Assembly: GCA_021323535.1 (NCBI GenBank)
Contig: JAJONO010000056.1
Coordinates: 1 to 40,533, forward strand
DNA: 40,533 nucleotides
From: Bacteroidota bacterium
Lineage (GTDB): Bacteria > Bacteroidota > Bacteroidia > B-17B0 > Aurantibacillaceae
Reading direction: 5' to 3'
Part shown: piece after piece, positions 32,018 to 40,533 of the stretch
How positions within the stretch are numbered: position 1 is the stretch's first letter
Layout of the letters: every line of letters starts with the position of its first letter
Made by a program: the position numbers and the translations under genes
Notes under the pieces: generated by a model
The model's database searches: none
Told to the model about the DNA's origin: nothing
Seen by the model: only the letters and a program-made list of their open reading frames with translations

Positions 32018-32710
32018 ATGGACTTTAATAAACGTAAAGACCTCGTCTTCATAATTCTCGCAGGCTTCTTTGTTACTAATGCCATTGTTGCCGAGCTAAT
32101 CGGAGGAAAAGTGGTTCAGTTCTTCGGATTGTTTTACCAGAGTATTGGTATCATTTTGTGGCCGGTTGTTTTTATTCTTACTGATCTGATCAATGAACAT
32201 TACGGAAAAAATGGTGTAAGAAAGCTCACCTACGTTACGGTGGGTTTGATTGTTTACACATTCCTGATTATTACTGTTGCGCGACAAATTCCCGCTATCA
32301 TCTCCAATGAAACTGTTCAGGACAAAGAATTCAACATTGTATTTGGTCCCAGTCAATGGATCATTGTCGGAAGCATTATCGCATTCCTGGTTTCGCAGTT
32401 GGTGGACGTTTATGTTTTCTGGGTTTTCAGGAACAGAACGGGAGGAAAACTTATCTGGTTACGCGCCACGGGAAGTACCATCGTTAGCCAGTTAATAGAC
32501 ACCTTCATAGTACAATATGTAGCTTTTGTTTTACCAGGAAAATGGAAAATGAACGAATATATGGTAAATGCTTCATGGGGTTATTTGTTTAAACTTTTGG
32601 TCGCACTCGCTTTAATTCCCATGATTTATCTGGGGCATTGGGCGATTAATAAATATCTTGAGAAGGATAAAGGGATTCCCGGAGATTCTCTGAACAGTGA
32701 CGGAGGATGA
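32018..32710 (+). CDS. yhhQ: Queuosine precursor transporter (YhhQ/VUT family)
   Basis: A 230-residue inner-membrane protein with six or so helices, of the ECF-like YhhQ (TIGR00697) family that imports queuosine precursors such as preQ0/preQ1. Family features include the LAGFFVTNAIVAELIGGKVV opening, WPVVFILTDLINEHYGKNGVRK, and the SQLVDVYVFWVFRNRTGGKLIWLRATGSTIVSQLIDT segment. ATG 32018 directly follows the crcB stop. It converges with the receptor gene ending at 32752; the 41-bp gap has no clear terminator. No queuosine biosynthesis genes are nearby. Confidence 0.93.
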   Translation: MDFNKRKDLVFIILAGFFVTNAIVAELIGGKVVQFFGLFYQSIGIILWPVVFILTDLINEHYGKNGVRKLTYVTVGLIVYTFLIITVARQIPAIISNETVQDKEFNIVFGPSQWIIVGSIIAFLVSQLVDVYVFWVFRNRTGGKLIWLRATGSTIVSQLIDTFIVQYVAFVLPGKWKMNEYMVNASWGYLFKLLVALALIPMIYLGHWAINKYLEKDKGIPGDSLNSDGG

Positions 32711-32751
32711 ATAACAAAGGATTATTGTCATTTATCGTGTGATCATTGTCA

Positions 32752-35175
32752 TCACTGTCTCTGATTGCTAACCCTATTCTTTTCTTCCTCGTTGGTTTTT
32801 GTTTTGTGTTGCTGAACTTTTACCTTTCCAAAGTTGTAGTTAACACTGATGTTAAATCGTCTTGAGTCCCAGGAATGAACCGAGTTCGAATTCTGGTACT
32901 GAAGCGTGACTTCACTAATAACCGGCAGCGTATAAAAAATATCGTGCATGCCAAGTGAAATGGTGAGTTTATCCCTGAGCAGGTTTTGCTTTATACCTGA
33001 ATTAATTGCACCTCTTGGTTTAAAGGATGTAGTACCATCCACCCAGGGACCTACCCCCCAGACACTGATCTCAAGTTTCGTGCTTTTTGAAAGCGAGAAT
33101 TGATGCATCATCCAGACATTGTTATTGTTATTTCCAATCGAATAGTTAACGCCTTCGATTGTTCCTTTACAACGAAAATAATGTATGCCAAGACTTGTCG
33201 AGATCGTCCACCATTTAAAAATATCGCCCTGGTAAAACAGGCTATAGCTGAATATTTCTCCCTGATCCAGATTACCATTATAAAATATCAACTCTTTTGT
33301 CTTGCTATTTTCAATATTGTATGTCAGGAAATAATTTTTATGGAAAGAGTATGAAAACGAATTGGATATTCTTCCTTTGTAAGTATGTCTCAAATCAATT
33401 CTGTCGGTGTATTGCGGATTGAGATAAGGATTTCCCTGCATGTAAGTGAGAATACTTCTGAACGATTTATAAGGATTGAAGTTTAAATAATTCGCTCTAC
33501 TGATTCGTTTATTATACGAAAGAGAGTAATTATGCTTATCGGAATAATTGTAATCAATGCTCGCAACCGGAAACAAATTAAAATAAGTCCTGTCGTATTT
33601 TACACTATTTGTCTTACTTTCTGCGAGGATAATCGTATTTTCTCCTCTTACTCCAACTCTGAAATTAAATTTTTTGAGCTCTTTGCTCATCTCCACATAT
33701 CCAGCCTGGATTTGCTCTTTATAAGAAAAAGCATTTGTAAGACTTGTATCAAGCGTAAAAATTCCGGTCGAAGTATTCCGATCCGCGAACACAAAATCAC
33801 TGAACAGATCCTGGAAAGCTATTTTCACTCCGGCTTCAAGTCTGAATTTTTTAGCAAAATTCTTTTCAAGATCAATTCTTCCGGTAAGCACACTAAGATC
33901 TACTTTGTTTTCGCCTCTGAACACTTTTACAGGAGCAACATCATTATATTGTTCATCGAGATAATGATTCTGATACATGGCCGACCATCTCTCAGGATAA
34001 GTACTGTAAGAAGTATTGAACGTAAGCTTTCCCCCGGTTGTATCAATCAGCAGATCATAATTAAGACTGTAATCCTGCCAGAACCAATCGTTCGGTTTTT
34101 CAAAATCAAAGCTCAGGTTATGATAGCCGAGAGCATTATCGCTAATCGTTGTGGTAGCGTGACGGATCACCTTTTCCTTACCCGGCCTGAAATCGATTCT
34201 TGCACTTAAGGTATTTCTTTTATTAATAAACCAGTCGGCGCCGCCGAAGAATGAAACATACCTGTTGTGCGCAGTCTCCACATAGTTCTGATCAAGTTTA
34301 GTAACTGTTGAATCATACTTCACTTCCCTGTGCCAGTTATTCACAGAGCGGGTATCGGTATAACTCGCATTGTAATTCGTGAATACGCTGAACTTCTTTC
34401 CTTTGTAATTGAGCGACAACTGACTGAAGGTATTATTATAAAATCCCTGAGATGAATGGAGCATGAAATTTCCGCTGAATCCGGTTAGCCTGATTTTTTT
34501 CGTAATGATATTGATGAGCCCACCGCTTCCCGCTGCATCATATTTAGCGGAAGGATTATTGATAAGTTCAATTTTTTCAACGTTCGAGGCATTCATGCTT
34601 TTAAGCAGACTGATCATCTGTCCGCCGGCAAGTTGTTGAATTCTATTGTCGATGAGGAAGCTAACACTCTTTCCCTGCAGGGTGATATTATCTCCGTCTG
34701 TCATTACGCCAGGCATTCTCATGATCACGTCGTAAACACTGTTACCAATGGCCAGCGGACTCCCTTCAACGTTCACAATAATATTTCCGTTTTTAAACTC
34801 AATTGGTTTTTTCAGAGCTGTAACAGAAACTTCGTTAAGATTAACACCACTGTTCTTTAAAATAAAAGGTTCCAGCTTTAGTTGCGACAAAGAATCAACG
34901 TTTATGGAGTTGGAATAAAAATCAAGAAATCCTGCCGAACTGATTTTAAAAATATAATTTCCCTTTTTGATATCCAGAAAAAAATAATAGCCTTTATCAT
35001 CTGAAATACTTCCTTTTACAAGCGAACTATCTGAGACGTTCATTAGACCCACAGCACAGAAAGATACAGGTTCATTTTTATCATCGAGAATTGTTCCTTC
35101 AATTCTATTCTGGGCAGATGAATAAACTACAACAAACAAAAAAATAAAAACAGAAAATTGTTTGTTTAGTTTCAT
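32752..35175 (-). CDS. TonB-dependent-receptor-like outer-membrane barrel (OMP_b-brl_3), paralogue 1
   Basis: An 807-residue outer-membrane protein from ATG 35175; an outer start at 35217 adds 14 residues ahead of the signal peptide MKLNKQFSVFIFLFVVVYSSAQ. Order: carboxypeptidase-regulatory-like domain (~25-110, NRIEGTILDDKNEPVSFCAV), plug domain (~120-225, ending KYDAAGSGGLINIITKK) and a ~550-residue barrel of the PF14905 family. The tail FGKVKVQQHKTKTNEEEK is polar, usual for this family and unlike the aromatic ends of other barrels. No SusD partner follows, so it is not a classical SusC. It lies downstream of two paralogues on the same strand. Substrate unknown. Confidence 0.88.
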   Translation of the reverse strand: MKLNKQFSVFIFLFVVVYSSAQNRIEGTILDDKNEPVSFCAVGLMNVSDSSLVKGSISDDKGYYFFLDIKKGNYIFKISSAGFLDFYSNSINVDSLSQLKLEPFILKNSGVNLNEVSVTALKKPIEFKNGNIIVNVEGSPLAIGNSVYDVIMRMPGVMTDGDNITLQGKSVSFLIDNRIQQLAGGQMISLLKSMNASNVEKIELINNPSAKYDAAGSGGLINIITKKIRLTGFSGNFMLHSSQGFYNNTFSQLSLNYKGKKFSVFTNYNASYTDTRSVNNWHREVKYDSTVTKLDQNYVETAHNRYVSFFGGADWFINKRNTLSARIDFRPGKEKVIRHATTTISDNALGYHNLSFDFEKPNDWFWQDYSLNYDLLIDTTGGKLTFNTSYSTYPERWSAMYQNHYLDEQYNDVAPVKVFRGENKVDLSVLTGRIDLEKNFAKKFRLEAGVKIAFQDLFSDFVFADRNTSTGIFTLDTSLTNAFSYKEQIQAGYVEMSKELKKFNFRVGVRGENTIILAESKTNSVKYDRTYFNLFPVASIDYNYSDKHNYSLSYNKRISRANYLNFNPYKSFRSILTYMQGNPYLNPQYTDRIDLRHTYKGRISNSFSYSFHKNYFLTYNIENSKTKELIFYNGNLDQGEIFSYSLFYQGDIFKWWTISTSLGIHYFRCKGTIEGVNYSIGNNNNNVWMMHQFSLSKSTKLEISVWGVGPWVDGTTSFKPRGAINSGIKQNLLRDKLTISLGMHDIFYTLPVISEVTLQYQNSNSVHSWDSRRFNISVNYNFGKVKVQQHKTKTNEEEKNRVSNQRQ

Positions 35176-35219
35176 GAGTTTTTCAAAAATAGAGATTTTT
35201 ACGAATGAGATTGTCATCT

Positions 35220-35234
35220 TTAACAGGTCGTTAA
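35220..35234. promoter_or_regulatory. Inverted repeat shared upstream of receptor paralogue 1
   Basis: TTAAC-AGGTC-GTTAA, 5-bp arms, 44 bp before ATG 35175. It matches 37705-37719 ahead of paralogue 2 at 14 of 15 positions and at nearly the same distance. Downstream, CTCTATTTTT occurs before both starts. Candidate shared operator or duplication relic. Confidence 0.45.
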
Positions 35235-35247
35235 CAAGCTTTAAGAA

Positions 35248-37662
35248 TTAATGACTCAGTCTTCTCTTTTCTTCTTCATTACTTTTTGTTTTGCGCTGCT
35301 GCACTTTTATCTTTCCGAAATTATAACTCAGGTTTACTTTAAATCGTCGTGTGTCACTTGTATTGAATAACTCGGAGCTGATGTTTCTATAACGCACGGT
35401 GTTCCTGTTTACCATTGTAAAGAATATATCATTCATCCCAACAACAAGATTCATTTTTTCCTTTAGAAAACTTTTCTTTAAGGCGAAATCTACCTGCCAT
35501 TTGGGTTGGTTCACATAAATCACAACCTGGTTCTCTGCCATGATATTGGCGTTGATTTCAAATTTTATTTTCTGTGGCAAAGTGAATACCGAATTCAAAA
35601 AAGCATAATACTGGTAAGATGCATCGCCATATGTGTTTCCTTCTACATTACCATTGAATTCGAGAAGACTTATATTTCCGCTAAAAGCAGCAAACCACCA
35701 TTTTGTAATGTCCTTTTGATAATAAACGTTATAACCAATAATGTGAAGATTATCAAGATTTGAAGTACGGTTAAGTGATTCCTTTGTTGAGTCATTCTGG
35801 ACCGGATAACCGTAAAAACTATGATGTACTTTAGAAAGATAAACAGTATTGAATAACGAACCCTTATAATTATGTGAAAATTCCAGGCTATTATTATACT
35901 GAGGCATCAGGTATGGATTACCTTCAAAGGAAACGAAAAGGTTCATAAAAAATTTATACGGATTGAATTGAGTAAACCCTGGCCTGTCGATACGACGATT
36001 ATACGCTATGGTAAAACTGTTTTTTTGAGAGGCGTTGTAATCTATACTTGCCACTGGAAAGAGATTAAAATACTGTCTCGTAAATGTAAATCCACTCGTT
36101 TTACTTTCGGCTTCCACAAGCGTATTTTCTCCTCTTAGTCCCGCATAGAAATTAAATTTTTTGTACTCTTTCTGAAAGTTGATATAGGCAGCGGAAATCT
36201 GTTCACGATACTGAAATACATTCGTATAAACAGAATCGGTTTTATAAGTTGATGAAGAATGATCGAAGGTTTGGAACAAAATATCACTCAACATAGATTG
36301 TTGGTTCGCTTTAACGCCTGTCTCAAATTTCGAAGTTTTAGAAAGAGGTTTCTCAAAATCAATGCGTGCCGAATAAAACACGTAATCCAGTTTATTATTG
36401 GTTTTAAATATAGTTGGATACAAAGCGTTATTTCCTAAACTATCCAGAAAGTAATTCTGAAAATCACCCTTATGAACATCTCCGTTTGGACTATAGTCCG
36501 CAGAAATTTTAAGCAGGGTTCCGGATGAGTCGAGTTTATGTTCAGAATTGATATTTATATTAAGGAACCTCCAGTTGTTTGGTCGCGTAGAACCGAATTC
36601 GAGTTCTTTATAACCGAGTGTATTATCGCTCAAATAATTATTTCCCGAACGGTACGAGGTGAAGGTTCCTTCTCCTCCATCAATCTTAAAACCAACCGTG
36701 TTTCTTTTATTGATATACCAGTCTGCCCCACCATTATATGTGTAAAAGAGGTTTGCATTTCTTTCGCCGGTTAACTGGTGAAATTCTGTTGTGGTATTGT
36801 TGAAAGTGACACGCTTTGTAAAATCACTGTAATACCTGTATTCGTTATAGCCTGATGTGAAATTTGAAAACACTGCAAAGTTCCTTCCTTTGTAATTAAG
36901 CGAAAGTCCTCCGTCTTTAATAGAATAAAATCCCTGCATGTAATTCACATATGTGCTACCGCTAAAGCCTGTCAGTTTTACTTTTTTAAGTTTAATATTG
37001 ATCATCGCCGATCCTGCAGCATCATATTTAGCAGGAGGATTTTTGAGAATTTCGATCTTGTCAACATTAGAAGAATTCATACTTCGTAACATGTTTATTA
37101 ACGCAGCTGCCGGAAGTTGTTGTATCCGGTCATCGATCATAATTCTTACACCGCCTTTTCCCTGTATGGAAATAACATCATCTACAATTGAAACACCTGG
37201 TAACTTCGTCAACAGATCGTATACTGTATTTCCTATGGCAATCGGACTATCCTGAACGTTCATAACAATGTTTCCATTTTTAAACTCAACAGGTTTTCTA
37301 ATAACTGTTACCGCAACTTCATTCAGGTTAACGGCCTTTGTTTTAAGTACGATTGGTTCGAGATTGATCTTAGATAAAGAATCTATAATAATTACTCCTG
37401 AATAACCATCGTCGAAACCAGAAGCGCTTGCCTTAATAATAAATGTTCCTGAAGGAATTGCTTCGAAAGAAAACTTTCCGTCCGCATCCGTTATATTTCC
37501 TTTTACCTGTGAACTATCACCAGATTTAAGAAGAGCAAGAGCACAAAACGAAGATGGTTGATCTTTATCGTCAACAATTGCACCTTCTATCTTATTTTGG
37601 GCAATAGAAGATCCTGTAAGAACAAGAAAAAAAGAAAAAAGGACTTTTGTAAATAGTTTCAT
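35248..37662 (-). CDS. TonB-dependent-receptor-like outer-membrane barrel, paralogue 2
   Basis: An 804-residue protein with signal peptide MKLFTKVLFSFFLVLTGSSIAQ. The regulatory-like domain opens NKIEGAIVDDKDQPSSFCAL; plug and PF14905-type barrel follow. It is closest to paralogue 1: the C-termini FGKVKVQQHKTK and FGKIKVQQRKTK nearly match. The normally conserved plug end AAGxGGxINIxTKK is altered to AAGSAMINIKLKK, one glycine shorter, which could affect plug folding or movement. Only 66 bp separate it from paralogue 3 upstream and 72 bp from the paralogue 1 start. Substrate unknown. Confidence 0.88.
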   Translation of the reverse strand: MKLFTKVLFSFFLVLTGSSIAQNKIEGAIVDDKDQPSSFCALALLKSGDSSQVKGNITDADGKFSFEAIPSGTFIIKASASGFDDGYSGVIIIDSLSKINLEPIVLKTKAVNLNEVAVTVIRKPVEFKNGNIVMNVQDSPIAIGNTVYDLLTKLPGVSIVDDVISIQGKGGVRIMIDDRIQQLPAAALINMLRSMNSSNVDKIEILKNPPAKYDAAGSAMINIKLKKVKLTGFSGSTYVNYMQGFYSIKDGGLSLNYKGRNFAVFSNFTSGYNEYRYYSDFTKRVTFNNTTTEFHQLTGERNANLFYTYNGGADWYINKRNTVGFKIDGGEGTFTSYRSGNNYLSDNTLGYKELEFGSTRPNNWRFLNININSEHKLDSSGTLLKISADYSPNGDVHKGDFQNYFLDSLGNNALYPTIFKTNNKLDYVFYSARIDFEKPLSKTSKFETGVKANQQSMLSDILFQTFDHSSSTYKTDSVYTNVFQYREQISAAYINFQKEYKKFNFYAGLRGENTLVEAESKTSGFTFTRQYFNLFPVASIDYNASQKNSFTIAYNRRIDRPGFTQFNPYKFFMNLFVSFEGNPYLMPQYNNSLEFSHNYKGSLFNTVYLSKVHHSFYGYPVQNDSTKESLNRTSNLDNLHIIGYNVYYQKDITKWWFAAFSGNISLLEFNGNVEGNTYGDASYQYYAFLNSVFTLPQKIKFEINANIMAENQVVIYVNQPKWQVDFALKKSFLKEKMNLVVGMNDIFFTMVNRNTVRYRNISSELFNTSDTRRFKVNLSYNFGKIKVQQRKTKSNEEEKRRLSH

Positions 37663-37704
37663 GTGCGTTTAAAAATAGAGCTTTTATTTATAGGATTTTC
37701 AACA

Positions 37705-37719
37705 TTAACAAGTCGTTAA
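37705..37719. promoter_or_regulatory. Inverted repeat shared upstream of receptor paralogue 2
   Basis: TTAAC-AAGTC-GTTAA, 42 bp before ATG 37662, the counterpart of 35220-35234. A TTG occurs downstream at a near-promoter spacing from TATTTTTA, 22 bp, slightly long. Confidence 0.45.
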
Positions 37720-37728
37720 CAGGACTCA

Positions 37729-40161
37729 TCATTTCTGCACTTTATCTCCAAGTCTTCCCTTCTCTTCTTCATTACTCACAGCCTGTCGTTTACTCACTTT
37801 TACTTTTCCAAATTTATAATTTACGCTCAACCAAAGCCTTCTCGTATCGTTAGGTTTAATAAATACAACGTCCAGGTTTTCGAATTGCATATACATTCTT
37901 TCAACGTTTGTGTAAAACACGTCGAAGAATGTGAGATTGACGCTAAGCGCGTCTTTCATAAATGACTTTTTTATTCCAATATCGAGGCTGCCACGTTCTT
38001 TAAATTCCATAACACCATAAAGCGAACTGCTATGAAAAAACCCTGTCACCTGCATTTTCCAGGTTTTTGTCAATACAAAATCATTATTGACCCAGAAGTT
38101 GTAATCAAAAAACGGCCGATCCAGTTTTCCGCTGCTAAGATCTCCCCTGTAATTCATATAACCCGCATACGTTGAAGCTGAAAATGCCCACCATTGTGTA
38201 AACTGTTTTGTGAAATATACATTTCCCCAGGCGTGATAATTTTTTCCTTTCAGATTAGTAACATTCGTTACGGTTTCCTTTGTGCTGTCGTTTTGTGTAT
38301 TATAGTACAAAATAAAATTCTGCGCCCTTATATAATTGATATTAGTAAACACGGTATTTTTATACGAATGTCCTAATGAAAAATTATAGTTTACCTGCGA
38401 GATAAGATCAGGATTACCGTATGTGACAGAATAATTATCCTGGTAAGATTTGTAAGGATTCAGATCCTTATAACTCGGACGATTAATTCTACTGTTAATC
38501 CCTAACTGAAAACTATTATTTTTTATTCCATTATACTCGAAGGAACAATTCGGGAAAAAGTTGGTGTAGTTTTTCTGAACCTTAAAATCAGACAATTTAT
38601 CTCTTGCATCAACAACTGTATTCTCTATACGGCTAGCTAATGTGAGCGTTGATTTTTTAAATGGAACAACAAAACTGAAATATCCTGCGTACACATTCTC
38701 GTTGTAAGCGTAGTTATTTGAGAAAAGCGAATCTTTAACATACAAGCCGCTATTCCAGTCTTTCCGTTCGAGTGAATAATCATTTGTATTGTTTACGAAA
38801 GTTGCTTTAAGTCCTGCTTCAAATCTTACCTTTTTAAAAACTGTTTTTCTGAAATCGAGTTTTTGAGTGAGGATATTAACTCCGGTAACATGGCGACTCA
38901 CAATCACATTCGAAGGAAGTACCGGATTTCCACTCGCATCCAGAAATGAATTATCGCTAAATGCTTTTCGTTTACCCGAGAAGTCAGAATAATCAGCAGA
39001 GAAATTTAAAGTGGTTCCCAATGTATCAAACGTATGTTCCAAATTGATGTTATAATTCGGATTGATCCAGTCGTCGGTTATTTGCACATCAAACAGACTA
39101 TGATCAAAACCCAAATCATTGTAACCACTCATGCGATTAATACCAACATCTGAGGCAGGATTAGAACCCGGACCGCCACTCACAACGAAACCCAGAATGG
39201 TTTTATCGCTAATGAACCAATCTGCCCCCACACGTGCAAAAATTGTTTTGGTGTAATCGGTTTGTACACCATCTTCGTCCATAACAATTGTATTTCCATT
39301 GAAAGTAACTTTTTTATCAAAAATATACCTACTGTTAAAAGCGCGGTTACCATAACTGTAATTACTAAAGACGGTAAATTTCTTTCCTTTATAATTCAAC
39401 GATCCATCGGCGCCTCCCCGCCACATTTCTCCTTTGCTCACACCACCGTTTACGCTTCCGCTAAAGCCAACCACTTTTACTTTTTTGGTAACAATATTTA
39501 TCATTCCTCCTGCACCCGCTGCATCATACCTGGCAGGAGGATTATTCATTACTTCAATTTTAGAAACAGATTCAGAACTAATGCTGTTTAATACAGCAAC
39601 GAGTTGCTGACCCGCAAGGCGTTGCAGTCTACCATCCAGCATAATAAGAACCCCGCTTTTTCCATTGAGGGAAATGTTATTCTGATTATCTACGAACACA
39701 CCTGGAATACGTTTTAAAAGATCGAACAATGTGTTCCCCGAAGAAAGCGGATTGTTTTCCACGTTCATTACGATCATTCCTTCTTTAAATTCGATGGCTT
39801 GTTTTATGGATGTAACAGAAACTTCGTTCAGGTTAACCGACTTGCTTTTCATAACAAGAGGTTCGAGTTTTATTTGTGAGGATGAGTCGACAATGAAGTT
39901 AGATGAAAAACCATTTTCGTAACCCGCGGCGCTTGATTTAATAATGTATGTTCCGGAAGAAACAGATTCAAAAATGAATTCACCATTCTCACCGGTAACA
40001 TTTCCTTTTTTTACGATGCTATCGCCCGCATTAAGAAGTGCAAGCGCACAAAATGGCACAGGCTGACCTTTTTCGTCATTTATCTTCCCCTCTAGCTTGT
40101 TTTGTGAAATGAGATCAAGTGAACAGCCCAAAGCAATGAAGGTGACAAGTAATCTGTTCAT
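37729..40161 (-). CDS. TonB-dependent-receptor-like outer-membrane barrel, paralogue 3
   Basis: An 810-residue protein with a short signal peptide (MNRLLVTFIALGCSLDLISQ). The regulatory-like domain opens NKLEGKINDEKGQPVPFCAL; the plug ends RYDAAGAGGMINIVTKK; a PF14905-type barrel and a polar tail FGKVKVSKRQAVSNEEEK follow. It is the most divergent of the three tandem copies but has an identical domain order. It is the most upstream of the array on the reverse strand, so it could head a polycistronic transcript, although no consensus promoter is visible in front of it. Substrate unknown. Confidence 0.88.
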   Translation of the reverse strand: MNRLLVTFIALGCSLDLISQNKLEGKINDEKGQPVPFCALALLNAGDSIVKKGNVTGENGEFIFESVSSGTYIIKSSAAGYENGFSSNFIVDSSSQIKLEPLVMKSKSVNLNEVSVTSIKQAIEFKEGMIVMNVENNPLSSGNTLFDLLKRIPGVFVDNQNNISLNGKSGVLIMLDGRLQRLAGQQLVAVLNSISSESVSKIEVMNNPPARYDAAGAGGMINIVTKKVKVVGFSGSVNGGVSKGEMWRGGADGSLNYKGKKFTVFSNYSYGNRAFNSRYIFDKKVTFNGNTIVMDEDGVQTDYTKTIFARVGADWFISDKTILGFVVSGGPGSNPASDVGINRMSGYNDLGFDHSLFDVQITDDWINPNYNINLEHTFDTLGTTLNFSADYSDFSGKRKAFSDNSFLDASGNPVLPSNVIVSRHVTGVNILTQKLDFRKTVFKKVRFEAGLKATFVNNTNDYSLERKDWNSGLYVKDSLFSNNYAYNENVYAGYFSFVVPFKKSTLTLASRIENTVVDARDKLSDFKVQKNYTNFFPNCSFEYNGIKNNSFQLGINSRINRPSYKDLNPYKSYQDNYSVTYGNPDLISQVNYNFSLGHSYKNTVFTNINYIRAQNFILYYNTQNDSTKETVTNVTNLKGKNYHAWGNVYFTKQFTQWWAFSASTYAGYMNYRGDLSSGKLDRPFFDYNFWVNNDFVLTKTWKMQVTGFFHSSSLYGVMEFKERGSLDIGIKKSFMKDALSVNLTFFDVFYTNVERMYMQFENLDVVFIKPNDTRRLWLSVNYKFGKVKVSKRQAVSNEEEKGRLGDKVQK

Positions 40162-40452
40162 TTCGTTAGGGTATTGGCGAAAGTATAAAAAGTCATATTT
40201 GAAAAAAGGGTTTTAACGTTTTTTGGTATAATGCCGAAACAGGGATCCGTTACACTTTACTCTGTATGCCCGCCCGGCTGAACACCGTTCGGAGAGTGTG
40301 TGTTTGTGAGACAGACATTAAGGGGCTGTCGTATTCCAGAATAAAGTTCACGGATCCTGAATCGGCTTATACATTGAATCAATATACATTGAATTCCGAT
40401 GTATGTTTGCAGGACATGGTTCTATATTGGTTTGTGTGTGTTTCATAAAAAT
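40162..40452. other. Intergenic region without supported gene
   Basis: A 291-bp gap between receptor paralogue 3 and the partial gene at the right edge. It contains no convincing promoter for 40161, no terminator and no repeat. A 60-codon forward ORF (40266-40448) has atypical composition for this genome and no initiation signals, so I do not call it. Confidence 0.6.
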
Positions 40453-40533
40453 TTAAAATGTCATTTTAATAGGAGAAAATCCCTCTTTAAAAGGAATGAT
40501 GTCGAAGCGGCGATAATCGATGCGCGTGAAAAT
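40453..40533 (-). CDS. C-terminal fragment of an unidentified protein
   Basis: Reading the reverse strand from the right edge gives 26 codons then TAA at 40453-40455. The sequence includes RRFDIIPFKEGFSP and ends IKMTF, with protein-like composition and a hydrophobic/aromatic end reminiscent of outer-membrane barrels. The start lies outside the window. Too short to identify; real coding is likely because the frame is open to the edge and its composition is sensible. Confidence 0.55.
   Translation of the reverse strand: MFTRIDYRRFDIIPFKEGFSPIKMTF

Noticed and set aside
32711-32751. Terminator between the YhhQ gene and receptor paralogue 1
   Set aside because: Only a short direct repeat (ATTGTCAT) is present; no stem with T-tract was found.
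33532-34209. 225-codon forward ORF inside receptor paralogue 1
   Set aside because: Entirely antisense to a clear outer-membrane receptor; composition is that of a shadow frame and no initiation signal is seen.
40266-40448. 60-codon forward ORF near the right edge
   Set aside because: No promoter or start context, unusual composition, and low similarity to any protein-like pattern.

Overview
The window is a chromosomal segment of a Bacteroidota bacterium (class Bacteroidia or Flavobacteriia-like; not resolved further). Three kinds of evidence agree. Several proteins end in type IX secretion (T9SS) type A sorting domains. Most promoter-like sites are of the Bacteroidota form (TTG, 19-21 bp, TAnnTTTG), and most starts lack a Shine-Dalgarno sequence. 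The gene content includes an OMP_b-brl_3 receptor family, PD40/OmpA envelope proteins, a GbsR-type regulator and a PASTA-RluD cluster. No rRNA, tRNA, phage, insertion sequence or CRISPR array was found.

Layout. 1-1.3 kb: the first codons of rpsL (reverse strand, with a good promoter), a small unknown protein, and a permuted papain-like peptidase. 1.5-5 kb: a large T9SS adhesin-like protein. 5-7.8 kb: thrS-infC on the reverse strand. infC begins at a non-canonical ATC codon behind a strong Shine-Dalgarno sequence, and thrS has a leader hairpin whose loop matches a tRNA-Thr anticodon loop. 7.8-8.65 kb: an Abi-like HEPN protein with a divergent candidate small RNA. 8.7-12.5 kb: a GbsR-type regulator, three small membrane proteins (one broken by a 47-bp tandem duplication), a triple 120-bp repeat, then a TIGR01777 epimerase-like protein and an SRPBCC protein. 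12.6-15.7 kb: an S41 tail-specific-type protease followed directly by a secreted coiled protein. 15.8-22.2 kb: a tightly overlapping four-gene reverse operon of envelope and secreted proteins. 22.2-26.3 kb: a forward operon of membrane protein, PASTA protein, T9SS protein and RluD-type pseudouridine synthase. 26.3-29.5 kb: heptanucleotide repeats, then a reverse operon of leucyl aminopeptidase, secreted protein and YdeI-like protein. 29.6-32.7 kb: a TPR/PD40/OmpA protein, a fluoride channel and a queuosine-precursor transporter. 32.7-40.2 kb: three tandem paralogous outer-membrane receptors. The right edge holds the last 26 codons of another reverse-strand gene.

The dominant theme is cell-envelope biology: T9SS cargo, outer-membrane barrels, and peptidoglycan-binding OmpA, SPOR-like and PASTA modules. 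The observations I rate highest are the thrS anticodon-mimic leader, the small RNA beside the HEPN/Abi gene, the repeated use of CTG (and ATC) as probable start codons, the fresh 47-bp frameshifting duplication in the GbsR-linked membrane cassette, and heptanucleotide repeats at three intergenic sites.
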